Assembly: GCF_008085905.1 (NCBI RefSeq)
Contig: NZ_VSFF01000009.1
Location: forward strand, 372,001-436,000
Source of the DNA: Actinomadura syzygii
GTDB taxonomy: Bacteria > Actinomycetota > Actinomycetes > Streptosporangiales > Streptosporangiaceae
Length of the DNA stretch: 64,000 nt
Direction: 5' to 3'
Shown: positions 1-8,509 of the stretch, one piece after another
Layout: each line of letters opens with the position of its first letter
How positions within the stretch are numbered: position 1 is the stretch's first letter
Translations under genes and position numbers: made by a program
The notes under the pieces: generated by a model
Database searches by the model: none
Seen by the model: the letters and a program-made list of their open reading frames with translations, nothing else
Told to the model about the DNA's origin: nothing

Positions 1-326
1 CGGACCGCAAGCTGCCGGAGCCGACCGTGCCCGGCGACGGGCCGCCGCCCGCGCACCGCTGGGCCGACCGCGACCCGGAGGCCGCGAAGCGCCTCACCGC
101 CGCCCGCGCCGTCGTGGCCGGGCTCGCCGAGGAGCACTCCATGCCGTCGGAGAACCTCATGCAGCCCGACTCCGTCCGGCGGCTCGCCTGGACGCCGCCG
201 GACGAGGCGTCCCCGTCCGCCGTCGCGGCCGTGCTGCACGACCTCGGGGCCCGCCGCTGGCAGATAGAGCTGACCGCTCAACCGATCGCCCGCGCCTTCC
301 ACCGCTTGGAGCACAAGGAAGGCTGA
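1..326 (+). CDS. rnd: Ribonuclease D, C-terminal part (cut by window edge)
   Basis: The frame is open from base 3 and ends at TGA 324-326, so only about the last 107 codons are present. The piece MPSENLMQPDSVRRLAW followed by a short helical tail resembles the HRDC region that closes actinobacterial RNase D, a 3'-5' exonuclease of RNA maturation. The catalytic DEDD domain would lie to the left of the window, so the call rests on the C-terminal pattern alone. Other HRDC-containing proteins are possible. Confidence 0.7.
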   Translation, partial: DRKLPEPTVPGDGPPPAHRWADRDPEAAKRLTAARAVVAGLAEEHSMPSENLMQPDSVRRLAWTPPDEASPSAVAAVLHDLGARRWQIELTAQPIARAFHRLEHKEG

Positions 327-377
327 GGTTCGCGTTCCGGACATCTTGTCAGGGGCGGGCGAGAGGAACACACTGGC

Positions 378-396
378 TTAGGTTAGGTTTGCCTAA
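378..396 (+). promoter_or_regulatory. Iron box (DtxR/IdeR-type operator)
   Basis: TTAGGTTAGGTTTGCCTAA differs at 3 of 19 positions from the DtxR/IdeR iron-box consensus TTAGGTTAGGCTAACCTAA. It ends 30 bases before the ATG of the EfeU-type iron permease. In actinobacteria the Fe2+-loaded regulator binds such boxes and represses iron uptake, so the permease is expected to be induced by iron starvation. Confidence 0.85.
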
Positions 397-426
397 ACAC
401 GGGTGTGTGATCAGGAGGAGCGCGCG

Positions 427-1287
427 ATGCTACTGGGCAACTTCCTCATCGGGCTGCGAGAAGGGCTCGAGGCCGCCCTGGTCGTGAGCATCCTGATCGC
501 GTACCTGGTGAAGACCGGCAACCGCGCCGCCCTCCTGCCCGTCTGGACGGGCATCGCGCTCGCCGTCGTCCTCGCCACCGGGTTCGGTATCGCGCTGAGC
601 GCCGCGTCCTCGGAGATGCAGTTCAAGACCCAGGAGCTGTTCGGCGGCATCCTGTCGATCATCGCGGTCGGGCTCGTCACCTGGATGGTCTTCTGGATGC
701 GCAAGACGGCCCGCTTCATGAAGGCCGAGCTGGAGGGCAAGCTGGAGGGCGCGCTGAACGTCGGCCCGATCGCGCTCGCCGCCGTCGCCTTCCTCGCGGT
801 CGGACGCGAGGGCCTGGAGACCGCGCTGTTCCTCTGGACGAACATCTCCAACTCGTCCGAGGGGTCCACGCAGCCGATCATCGGGGCGTTCCTCGGCCTC
901 GCCGTCGCCGTCGCGCTCGGCTACCTGCTGTACCGCGGCGGCCTCAAGATCAACCTCAAGCGCTTCTTCACCTGGACGGGCGCGGCCCTGATCGTCGTCG
1001 CCGCGGGCGTGTTCGGCTACGGCTTCCACGACCTCCAGGAGGCCGAGGTCTTCCCCGGCCTCGGCTCCGTCGCCATCGAGCCGCACGCCTTCTTCGCCAA
1101 GTTCGGCGACGCGGGCGACTGGTTGCAGACGGTCTTCCAGGGCGTCCTGAACGTCACCCCGCAGGTCACCTGGCTCCAGCTCATCATGTGGGCGGCCTAC
1201 CTGATCTCGGTCATGGCCCTGTTCCTCCGCAGCCCGTCCACCTCCAAGCCCGCCAAGGCCAAGACCAGCGAACCCGTCACGCAGTAA
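427..1287 (+). CDS. efeU: FTR1/EfeU family iron permease
   Basis: This 286-residue integral membrane protein is a ferric/ferrous iron permease of the OFeT family. Two REGLE motifs, at residues 11-15 and 127-131, are the REXXE iron-binding signatures of FTR1/EfeU, each in a predicted membrane helix; about seven helices are visible. ATG 427 is preferred over the in-frame GTG 403 because AGGAGG at 413-418 precedes it. An iron box lies just upstream. EfeU normally works with secreted EfeO and the haem peroxidase EfeB, but the next gene is on the other strand and neither partner is nearby. A hairpin follows the stop codon. Confidence 0.9.
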   Translation: MLLGNFLIGLREGLEAALVVSILIAYLVKTGNRAALLPVWTGIALAVVLATGFGIALSAASSEMQFKTQELFGGILSIIAVGLVTWMVFWMRKTARFMKAELEGKLEGALNVGPIALAAVAFLAVGREGLETALFLWTNISNSSEGSTQPIIGAFLGLAVAVALGYLLYRGGLKINLKRFFTWTGAALIVVAAGVFGYGFHDLQEAEVFPGLGSVAIEPHAFFAKFGDAGDWLQTVFQGVLNVTPQVTWLQLIMWAAYLISVMALFLRSPSTSKPAKAKTSEPVTQ

Positions 1288-1290
1288 CTC

Positions 1291-1310
1291 CCAGGGGGGC
1301 GACCCCCTGG
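1291..1310 (+). terminator. Hairpin terminator after efeU
   Basis: CCAGGGGG (1291-1298) pairs perfectly with CCCCCTGG (1303-1310) around a GCGA loop, starting 3 bases after the permease stop codon. No T-run follows, as is common in high-GC actinobacteria. Confidence 0.6.
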
Positions 1311-1406
1311 AACCCCCGTTGCGACGCGGACGATCCTCACGACGCCGTTGCGGTCTGTCCTGCCTGTCACGGGCGTCTGCTGCGTCGCTCCGGTCGTCCG
1401 CGTCGG

Positions 1407-1437
1407 CGGGTCGGACGGCCTCCGGCCGCCCGACCCG
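1407..1437 (-). terminator. Hairpin terminator downstream of the 1442-1804 gene
   Basis: CGGGTCGG (1407-1414) and CCGACCCG (1430-1437) form an 8-bp stem, with a further GGCC pairing inside the loop. It lies just past the stop codon of the leftward gene ending at 1442. Confidence 0.5.
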
Positions 1438-1441
1438 TGTT

Positions 1442-1804
1442 TCAAAGGTCGGGGAGGGGGTCTCGGGGGAGGCTGTCGCGGGCGAAGATCTCGGCGTCGG
1501 CGGCGTTGACGACCGGGACGTACTCGTCGTCCAGTTCGAAGACGGCGCCGCCGAACTCGAACGAGGCGCCGACGCCGGTCTCCACCGGGCCGATCCGGGT
1601 GCCGCGCGGGTAGCTGCCCCAGACGCTGCGCGGCGTGCCGCGGCTCACCGCGCCGGTGGAGATCACCGCGACCTGGTCGTCGGTGACGACGAAGATGAAA
1701 CCCGCGCCGCCGCCGAAGGCCAGCGCGGGGAAGATGTAGCGGATCTCCCCGTCGATCCCGAGGAACTCCCGGCAGCGCTCCCGGAGCGGGCGTGGCACCG
1801 GCAT
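1442..1804 (-). CDS. Small conserved protein, function unknown
   Basis: A protein of about 120 residues without signal peptide or clear membrane segment. It contains a beta-rich stretch (GFIFVVTDDQVAVIST, then GASFEFGGAVFELDDEYVPV) that loosely recalls a bacterial PH-like fold, but I do not recognise a named family. ATG 1804 is used; a GGGGGAGG Shine-Dalgarno lies 13 bases upstream, rather far, and an upstream start extending the N-terminus by about 25 residues cannot be excluded. It is transcribed alone, between efeU and the export operon that runs the same way. Confidence 0.6.
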   Translation of the reverse strand: MPVPRPLRERCREFLGIDGEIRYIFPALAFGGGAGFIFVVTDDQVAVISTGAVSRGTPRSVWGSYPRGTRIGPVETGVGASFEFGGAVFELDDEYVPVVNAADAEIFARDSLPRDPLPDL

Positions 1805-1907
1805 GGCGTACGAGGCACCTCCCCCAGGTGGAACTTCGGCGGGCCTCGGGGTGAATTTCTGCGGGCCCGTCCCAATCATGCACCGGTTCGTCGGAACGTC
1901 GCCAGAC

Positions 1908-3097
1908 TCAGACCGCGGCCAGCGCGAGCGTCGGCGGGAGCCGCGCCGCGCGCATCGCCGGGTACAGCCCGGCGGCCGTGCCGATCGCGAGGGTCGCGGC
2001 GAGCGCTCCGCCGAGCGCCCACACCGGGATGACCGGCGGCCATCCCCGCCACAACGCGAACCCGGCGGTCACGACCGCGCCGAGGACGACCCCGGCGGCG
2101 CCCCCGAACGCCGACAGCAGCAGCGACTCGGTGAGGAACTGCGTCCGGACCTGGCCGCGCGTCGCGCCCAGCGAGCGGCGCAGCCCGATCTCGCGGCGCC
2201 GCTCCAGCACCGAGATCACCATCGTGTTGGCGACGCCGACGCCGCCGACCAGCAGCGCGACCGCGCCGAGCCCGAGCAGCAGCCCGGTGAACGCGCCCGC
2301 CGCCGCGGCCTTCGCCTCCAGCGCGTCGGACGGGCGGCTGACCTCGACCTCCTCGGGGTGCTCGGGGTTGACCGTCCGCGCGAGGACGGCCCGGACGTCC
2401 GCCACCGCCCCGTCCGCCGACCGCTCGTAGATCGTCGTCGGGTGGCCGTCGAAGCCGAGGTGGCGGCGGGCCGCGTCCCAGCCGACCAGGGCGGAGCGGT
2501 CGATCTCCGGCGCCAGTTCGGCGGGCCGCAGCACGCCGAGGACGACGAACCACCGCCCGCCGATCCACACCTGGCCGCCCGCCCGGTCCACGCCGAGCCG
2601 CCGCGCCGCCTCCGCGCCGAGGACGACGCCGGGGTAGCGCTCGGTGCCCGCGTTCAGCCAGCGCCCGCCGGCCATGCCGACGTCGAGCGTGCCGAGCAGG
2701 TCCGTCGTCGCGGCCTGGACGGCGATGCCCTGCGTGACCTCCTTCGGAATTCTGTCGGTGCGGCGGACGGTCGCGTCCACCGAGCCGGTCGCGCCGACCG
2801 CGGTCACCGGCCCGATCCGGCGGACCATCTCCGGCGCCGTCTCCGGCAGCGCCGCCTTCCCGCCGAACAGCGTGTCGCCGGGCGCGGCCGTCAGCAGGTT
2901 CGTGCCGAGCCGGTCGAGCCGCCGCAGCAGGTCCGCCTTGCTGGACGACGAGATCCCGATCACCGCGACCATCGTCGCGATCCCGATCGCGATGCCGAGC
3001 GCCGACAGCACCACCCTGGTCGGACGCGACCGCAGCCCGCCGAGCCCGACGCGCAGGACGTCCCCCGCGCCGAGCCGCGCGGGCGCCAGTGCCGAGC

Positions 3098-3101
<4 letters not shown>
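1908..3101 (-). CDS. MacB/FtsX-type ABC transporter permease
   Basis: A 397-residue permease of the MacB/FtsX type and last gene of a four-gene export operon. One membrane helix lies near residues 30-50 and a periplasmic domain spans about 60-270. Three helices close the protein, with the typical NTMVISVLERRREIGLRRSLG segment between the first two. Its ATG overlaps the stop codon of the ATPase gene by four bases, so the two are probably translationally coupled. With the ATPase and adaptor it should form a mechanotransmission-type exporter of peptides, lipids or antibiotics; the substrate is unknown. Confidence 0.88.
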
Positions 3102-3780
<679 letters not shown>

Positions 3781-3784
<4 letters not shown>

Positions 3785-4830
3785 TTGGCCGGCACCCCGA
3801 CCTTGACGCCCGCGCCGATCCCGGTGCCGGTGACCTCGACGCGCCCGCCGCCGAACGCCCCGGTCCGGACGGGCACGAGCCGCCGCGCCCCGTCCGCCGC
3901 CACGACCTCGACGCCGAAGCCGCCCTCGCGGAGCGCGAGCAGCGCCTCCACCGGCACCGACAGGACGTCCTCGCGCCGCTCGCTCTCCAGCTCCACGCTG
4001 ACCGGGGCCTCGTCGAGGCGTCCCGTTCCGGTGCCGCTGAGCGAGATGTCGACGCCTACCGTGGTCTTCTTGTCCGGCCCGGTTCCCGTGCTCTCGGCGA
4101 CGCCGCTGACCTTGCTGATCGTCCCGTCGACGGTCTTTCCGCCCGGCAGTTCCACCGTGACCTTCGTGCCCTTCCTGGCGAGATCCTGCTTGTCTGCGTC
4201 CAGGTCGACGTGGACGAGCCGCCGAGTCCCCGCCACCGTCAGGACGGGCTGCCCCTGCGTGGTCCGCTTCCCTTCCGGCGCCGTGACCTCGCGGACGCGG
4301 ACAGCGCCGTCCAGAAATACCACCTGATCGGGACCGACCATTCCGGTGTCGTCGAGCCCCTTGTCGTCCTGCCATTCCCGAACTGCGCTCGCCGTCGAAT
4401 CCGTGAACTCATCGTCAACCGTGACGCCGCCGTATCCAAGCGCCCGCAGATTCCGCTCTAGATCCCGAACGTCATTTCCCGAATCACCCTGTCTGAGGGT
4501 CCGGTACATCGGGCTCCCGCCGTACATCAACGTCACGGGCTTTCCCGCGACCTTCACCAGCGTCCCGCCCCGCTTGACCGTCGCGCCCGCCTCCGGCGCC
4601 CAGGTCACCACACCCGACGCCCCCGTCCACACCTGCCTGACGCCCGCATACGTCAACTTCCCGTCCACCTTCTCGGTATCAACGAGATCGCCCCGACTCA
4701 CCACAGCGGTCGTCAACGGCACCGCAGACCCGGCCTTCGCCTCCCCGCCGTCCCACGTCCACGCCAGAACGCTCCCGCCCGCGACGACCACCCCGACGGC
4801 GACGCCGCCGGCCACCACGCGCCGCCTCAT
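3781..4830 (-). CDS. Efflux adaptor (membrane fusion protein) with peptidoglycan-binding domain
   Basis: A 349-residue extracytoplasmic adaptor. Residues 5-24 form an N-terminal membrane anchor, and the region after it is lipoyl/HlyD-like. A PG_binding_1-type motif (GDSGNDVRDLERNLRALGYG) lies near residues 115-135, and beta-barrel segments follow (VPVEALLALREGG near the C-terminus). Such adaptors link MacB-type ABC pumps to the cell envelope in Gram-positive bacteria. The start ATG 4830 overlaps the TGA of the lipoprotein gene as ATGA, and the stop overlaps the ATPase start. Longer readings in this frame are artefacts of the lipoprotein gene. Confidence 0.88.
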
Positions 4831-5333
4831 TCCCCGGCCCCCGGAAGGCTCCCCTGGCACGCCTTCCTCGCCTTCTCGACCGCGGCCTTGTCGACCCCCT
4901 TCGACGGAAGCCTGATCTGCCCGTCCGGCCCGGGGTCGGGCATGTCCACGCCGTGCTCCCGCATGCACTGCGCGAACTTGACGTACTGGTCGCGCTTCTT
5001 CGGATCCTTCATGTCGGGCAATTTCCCGCCCGCCTGAAGCCATTGCTGGCACTGCTTCAGCGCGGCCTGCAACTTCTCCCGCCCAGCGCCCTTCCCAAGC
5101 CGCAGCGCCGACGCGTCCCCCGACCCCGGATCGGGGACGTCCACACCGTTCTCCCGCATGCACTGCGCGAACTTGAGCCGAGCATCCTCCGCCGAAACCG
5201 AAGGACTGGCCGACGCCGAAACCCCGCCCGCGGCCCCACCGGCACTGGCCACGCCGCCTCCGTCATCACCACCACCGCACCCCGCACTCCCGACCAGCAC
5301 CGCCACCACGACAACCCACACCTTGAATCCCAT
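4827..5333 (-). CDS. Lipoprotein with a duplicated Cys-containing motif, first gene of the export operon
   Basis: A 168-residue secreted lipoprotein. The signal peptide ends in the lipobox VGSAGC, followed by a Gly/Ser/Ala-rich linker. The mature part holds two copies of a KFAQCMREnGVDvPDP motif (n is N or H, v is V or M) roughly 70 residues apart, each followed by a helix with a further cysteine (LKQCQQ, ARKACQ). Comparable lipoproteins sit before MacB-like operons in other actinomycetes; the role is unknown but probably envelope-associated. ATG 5333 is chosen because GGGGGAGAGGG precedes it and the signal peptide then begins correctly. Confidence 0.82.
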   Translation of the reverse strand: MGFKVWVVVVAVLVGSAGCGGGDDGGGVASAGGAAGGVSASASPSVSAEDARLKFAQCMRENGVDVPDPGSGDASALRLGKGAGREKLQAALKQCQQWLQAGGKLPDMKDPKKRDQYVKFAQCMREHGVDMPDPGPDGQIRLPSKGVDKAAVEKARKACQGSLPGAGE

Positions 5334-5576
5334 TACGCCCTCTCCCCCGGAACCACACGCCCCGGACCGAAGAGCCATGACACCGACCCCAGGGTTAAAT
5401 CCGTATTAGTGGGCGTCCGGGTGGGTTGGCAGAGAGTGCCGGAGTTTGCGGTGCCTGCCGGAATTCGGGGCGGCTGGGGGTGAGGATCCTTGCTGATCAG
5501 GGGGAACTTGGAAAGCGTGTATCGGGTCCATTTCGGGGGGCTGGTGTCGGGGGGTTGGGTGGGGGAGTTTGGGGCC

Positions 5577-6476
5577 ATGTGGTCTCGAATTGTCATTGCC
5601 GTCCTGTCCGCCGGGTTGCTCGTTCCCGTGGGGGGCTCCGCTCAGGGGGCCACGGGGCCTGAGCCCGATCAGATCGCGCTGCCCAACGGGTTCCAGCCCG
5701 AGGGGATCGCCACCGGGCCGGGGCCCGTGGCGTTCTTCGGGTCGCGGTCCACCGGGGCGATCTACCGGGCCGATCTGCGGACCGGGAAGGGAGAGCTGAT
5801 CAGCAAGGGGCCGGGCACGCCGTCGCTCGGCCTGGAGACGCGCGGCGACCGGCTGTACGTGGCCGGCGGGAAGGCGGGGGACGCGCGCGTCGTCAACACC
5901 GAGAACGGTGAGGTCGTCAAGTCGTACAAGCTGACGACGAAGGCGGCCTTCATCAACGACGTCGCCCTCACCAAGGACGCGGCGTGGTTCAGCGACTCGA
6001 CCAACCAGCAGCTCTACCGGGTCCCGCTGAGCGGGGACGGAGAGGTGAAGACCCTGCCCCTCACCGGCGACATCGTGTGGGGCGAGGGGTTCAACTCCAA
6101 CGGGATCGAGGCGCTGGACGGCGGTAAGTCGCTGGTCCTCATCCAGTCCAACACGGGCAAGCTGTTCAAGGTCGACCCGGAGACCGGGGTCGCGAAGGCG
6201 ATCGGCCTGGGCGGCGAGGTCCTCACGGCCGGTGACGGCATCCTGCTGGTCGGACGGACCGTCTACGCCGTGCAGAACCGCCTCAACACCGTGTCCGTGA
6301 TCGAGCTGAACGACGGCGCCACCGAGGGGAAGGTCGTCAAGAAGCTGACCGACCCGCGGTTCGACGTCCCGACGAGCGTCGCGCGCTCCGGCTCCCGGCT
6401 GTACCTGCCGAACGCCCGGTTCAACACGACGCCGACTCCCGACACCCCGTACACCGCGGTCGCCGTCACCCCGTGA
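5577..6476 (+). CDS. Secreted SMP-30/gluconolactonase-like beta-propeller protein
   Basis: A 299-residue protein with a Sec signal peptide (about residues 1-25, ending near GSAQGA) and repeated propeller-blade motifs: GFQPEGIATGPGPVAFFGS, GAIYRADLRTG, QLYRVPLSGDG and KLFKVDPETG. The fold is that of SMP-30/NHL-type six-bladed propellers. No enzyme activity can be assigned. ATG 5577 has GGGGGAG at 5561-5567 and opens exactly at the signal peptide. The 243 bases upstream separate it from the divergent lipoprotein operon and must hold both promoters. Confidence 0.75.
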   Translation: MWSRIVIAVLSAGLLVPVGGSAQGATGPEPDQIALPNGFQPEGIATGPGPVAFFGSRSTGAIYRADLRTGKGELISKGPGTPSLGLETRGDRLYVAGGKAGDARVVNTENGEVVKSYKLTTKAAFINDVALTKDAAWFSDSTNQQLYRVPLSGDGEVKTLPLTGDIVWGEGFNSNGIEALDGGKSLVLIQSNTGKLFKVDPETGVAKAIGLGGEVLTAGDGILLVGRTVYAVQNRLNTVSVIELNDGATEGKVVKKLTDPRFDVPTSVARSGSRLYLPNARFNTTPTPDTPYTAVAVTP

Positions 6477-6497
6477 CGCGGTACTAGCGAGGGGGAC

Positions 6498-6529
6498 GCC
6501 CGGCCGCCCGGGAGTGCGTGCGGCCGGGC
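6498..6529 (+). terminator. Hairpin terminator after the beta-propeller gene
   Basis: GCCCGGCCGC (6498-6507) and GCGGCCGGGC (6520-6529) form a perfect 10-bp stem with a 12-base loop. A TTTTT run lies 17 bases further on (6546-6550). It separates the secreted protein gene from the two-component pair. Confidence 0.65.
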
Positions 6530-6587
6530 ACCCCCGCGAGCAGGCTTTTTATCGGGGCTTAACCCCTCGCAAGTCATGCTCTTCTGC

Positions 6588-7250
6588 ATGCGTGTGCTGA
6601 TCGTCGAGGACGAGCGGGTGCTCGCGGACACCATCGCCGACGGGTTCCGCGAAGAGGCCATGGCGGTCGACGTGGTGTACGACGGCGAGGACGCGCTGGA
6701 GCGGACGTCGTACAACGACTACGACGTCGTGGTCCTCGACCGGGACCTGCCGGGCGTCCACGGCGACGACGTGTGTCGGGAGCTCGTGACGCGGCGCAGC
6801 CCCGCGCGGGTCCTCATGCTGACCGCCGCCGCCGACGTCGACGACCGGGTGGACGGCCTGTCCCTCGGCGCCGACGACTACCTGCCGAAGCCCTTCGTGT
6901 TCAGCGAGCTGGTCGCGCGGGTGCGGGCGCTCGCGCGCCGGTCGGGGCCGGTGGTGCCGCCCGTCCTGGAGCTGCGCGGCATCCGGCTCGACCCGTACCG
7001 GCGCCGGGCCGCGCGCGACGGCCGGGAGCTGCGGCTGACGAAGAAGGAGTTCGCCGTGCTGGAGGAGCTGCTGCGGGCGGACGGCGGCGTGGTGAGCGCC
7101 GAACGGCTGCTGGAGCGGGCGTGGGACGAGAACATCGACCCGTTCAGCAACATCGTCCGCGTCACGATGGCGACGCTGCGCCGCAAGCTCGGCGGTCCGC
7201 CGGTGATCGAGACGGTGACCGGGTCCGGGTACCGGCTGGAGGCGCGGTGA
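6588..7250 (+). CDS. OmpR-family response regulator
   Basis: A 220-residue DNA-binding response regulator. The receiver domain covers residues 1-115, with acidic residues E7/D8, phosphoacceptor D51 (VVVLDRDLPG) and the switch lysine in LPKPF. A winged-helix Trans_reg_C domain follows (RLTKKEFAVLEELLRADGG to GSGYRLEAR). The start could be ATG 6576 or ATG 6588; the latter gives the family start MRVLIVEDE, although no strong Shine-Dalgarno is seen, so it may be leaderless. The stop overlaps the kinase start. A link to the nearby export operon is plausible but not shown. Confidence 0.92.
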   Translation: MRVLIVEDERVLADTIADGFREEAMAVDVVYDGEDALERTSYNDYDVVVLDRDLPGVHGDDVCRELVTRRSPARVLMLTAAADVDDRVDGLSLGADDYLPKPFVFSELVARVRALARRSGPVVPPVLELRGIRLDPYRRRAARDGRELRLTKKEFAVLEELLRADGGVVSAERLLERAWDENIDPFSNIVRVTMATLRRKLGGPPVIETVTGSGYRLEAR

Positions 7251-8509
7251 GGCGGCCGGGCAGGCCGCGGCTGAGCGTGCGGGCGCGGCTGACGCTCGTG
7301 TACGGGTCGCTGTTCCTCGTCACGTCGGCCGTGCTGGTCGGGGTGACGTACCTGCTGACCGTCCGGTCGATGGACCAGCGGTTCACGATGAGCGACAGGG
7401 TCACGCCGATGACCGTGACGCGGCTGCGCGGCCTCGCCGTGAAGGGCGACGTCGACGAGCTCATGGCGCTGAAGGCGGACGCCGACCGGCAGTTCACCCA
7501 GCAGAAGCACGACGTCCTCCAACAGCTCCTGCAGAGCTCGCTGGTGACGATGCTGGTCCTCGGCGTCCTCGCCGTGGTGATCGGTTACGTGGTGGCGGGA
7601 CGGATGCTGCGCCCGCTGCACACGGTCACCGCGACGGCGCGGCGGCTGTCGGAGAGCAACCTGCACGAGCGGATCGTCCTGGACGGCCCGCAGGACGAGA
7701 TCAAGGACCTCGCCGACACGTTCAACCGGATGCTGGACCGGCTGAACCGCGCGTTCGACGCGCAACGCCGGTTCGTCGCGAACGCATCGCACGAGTTGCG
7801 CACGCCGCTCACCATCAACCGCACCGTCCTTGAGGTCGCGCTCGCCAGCCGGCGGAACCCGCCGGAGACGAAGGCGCTCGCGGACGTCCTGCTCGGCAAC
7901 ACCGCCCGGCACGAGCGGCTGATCGAGGGGCTGCTGACGCTGGCCCGGTCGGAGCGGGACCTCGCCGCGCGGGTCGCGACGCCGCTGCCGGACGTGGTCC
8001 GCAGCGCCCTGGACCATCTCGACGAGCAGGCGGACGAGGCGGGCGTCGACGTCGAGGTCCGGCTCGCGCCCGCGACGGTCAGCGGCGACCCCGTCCTGCT
8101 GGAGCGCTGCGCGGTGAACCTGCTGGAGAACGCGGTGAAGCACAACGTGCGGGACGGACAGGTCTGGGTGCGCACCGGCGTCCGGGACGGCTCGGCGTTC
8201 CTCCAGGTCGTGAACACCGGACGGGCGGTGCCGAGCTACGAGATCGGGACGATCTTCGAGCCGTTCCGCCGCCTGCGTCCCGACCGTTCTCCGCGCTCGG
8301 ACCGAGCAACGGACGGGGCAACAGCGGTGAGGGAGCGGACGGGGTCGGCGGACGGGGCCGGGCTCGGCCTGTCGATCGTCCGGGCGGTGGTGGACGTGCA
8401 CGGCGGGACGATCGAGACCGTCCCGCGCCCGGAGGGCGGGCTGGCGATCACCGTCCTGCTCCCGCTGTCGGCGGAACCCGCCCTGACCGCCGCCGTGGCC
8501 GCGACCTAA
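7247..8509 (+). CDS. Sensor histidine kinase partner of the OmpR regulator
   Basis: A 420-residue HisKA kinase starting at GTG 7247, which overlaps the regulator stop as GTGA. Membrane helices at about 20-40 and 97-118 flank a short extracellular sensor of about 55 residues. A HAMP domain (about 120-170), phosphoacceptor H182 in SHELRTPL, N-box NLLENAVKHN and G-box DGAGLGLSIV follow. Around residues 345-370, between the F-box EPF and the G2 box, is a charged Arg/Asp insert. The stop codon TAA overlaps the TAG of the convergent acyl-CoA synthetase gene. Confidence 0.92.
   Translation: MRRPGRPRLSVRARLTLVYGSLFLVTSAVLVGVTYLLTVRSMDQRFTMSDRVTPMTVTRLRGLAVKGDVDELMALKADADRQFTQQKHDVLQQLLQSSLVTMLVLGVLAVVIGYVVAGRMLRPLHTVTATARRLSESNLHERIVLDGPQDEIKDLADTFNRMLDRLNRAFDAQRRFVANASHELRTPLTINRTVLEVALASRRNPPETKALADVLLGNTARHERLIEGLLTLARSERDLAARVATPLPDVVRSALDHLDEQADEAGVDVEVRLAPATVSGDPVLLERCAVNLLENAVKHNVRDGQVWVRTGVRDGSAFLQVVNTGRAVPSYEIGTIFEPFRRLRPDRSPRSDRATDGATAVRERTGSADGAGLGLSIVRAVVDVHGGTIETVPRPEGGLAITVLLPLSAEPALTAAVAAT

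Noticed and set aside
403..426. Upstream GTG start for efeU adding eight residues
   Set aside because: It would contain the AGGAGG Shine-Dalgarno within the coding region, and the hydrophobic N-terminus typical of EfeU begins at ATG 427.
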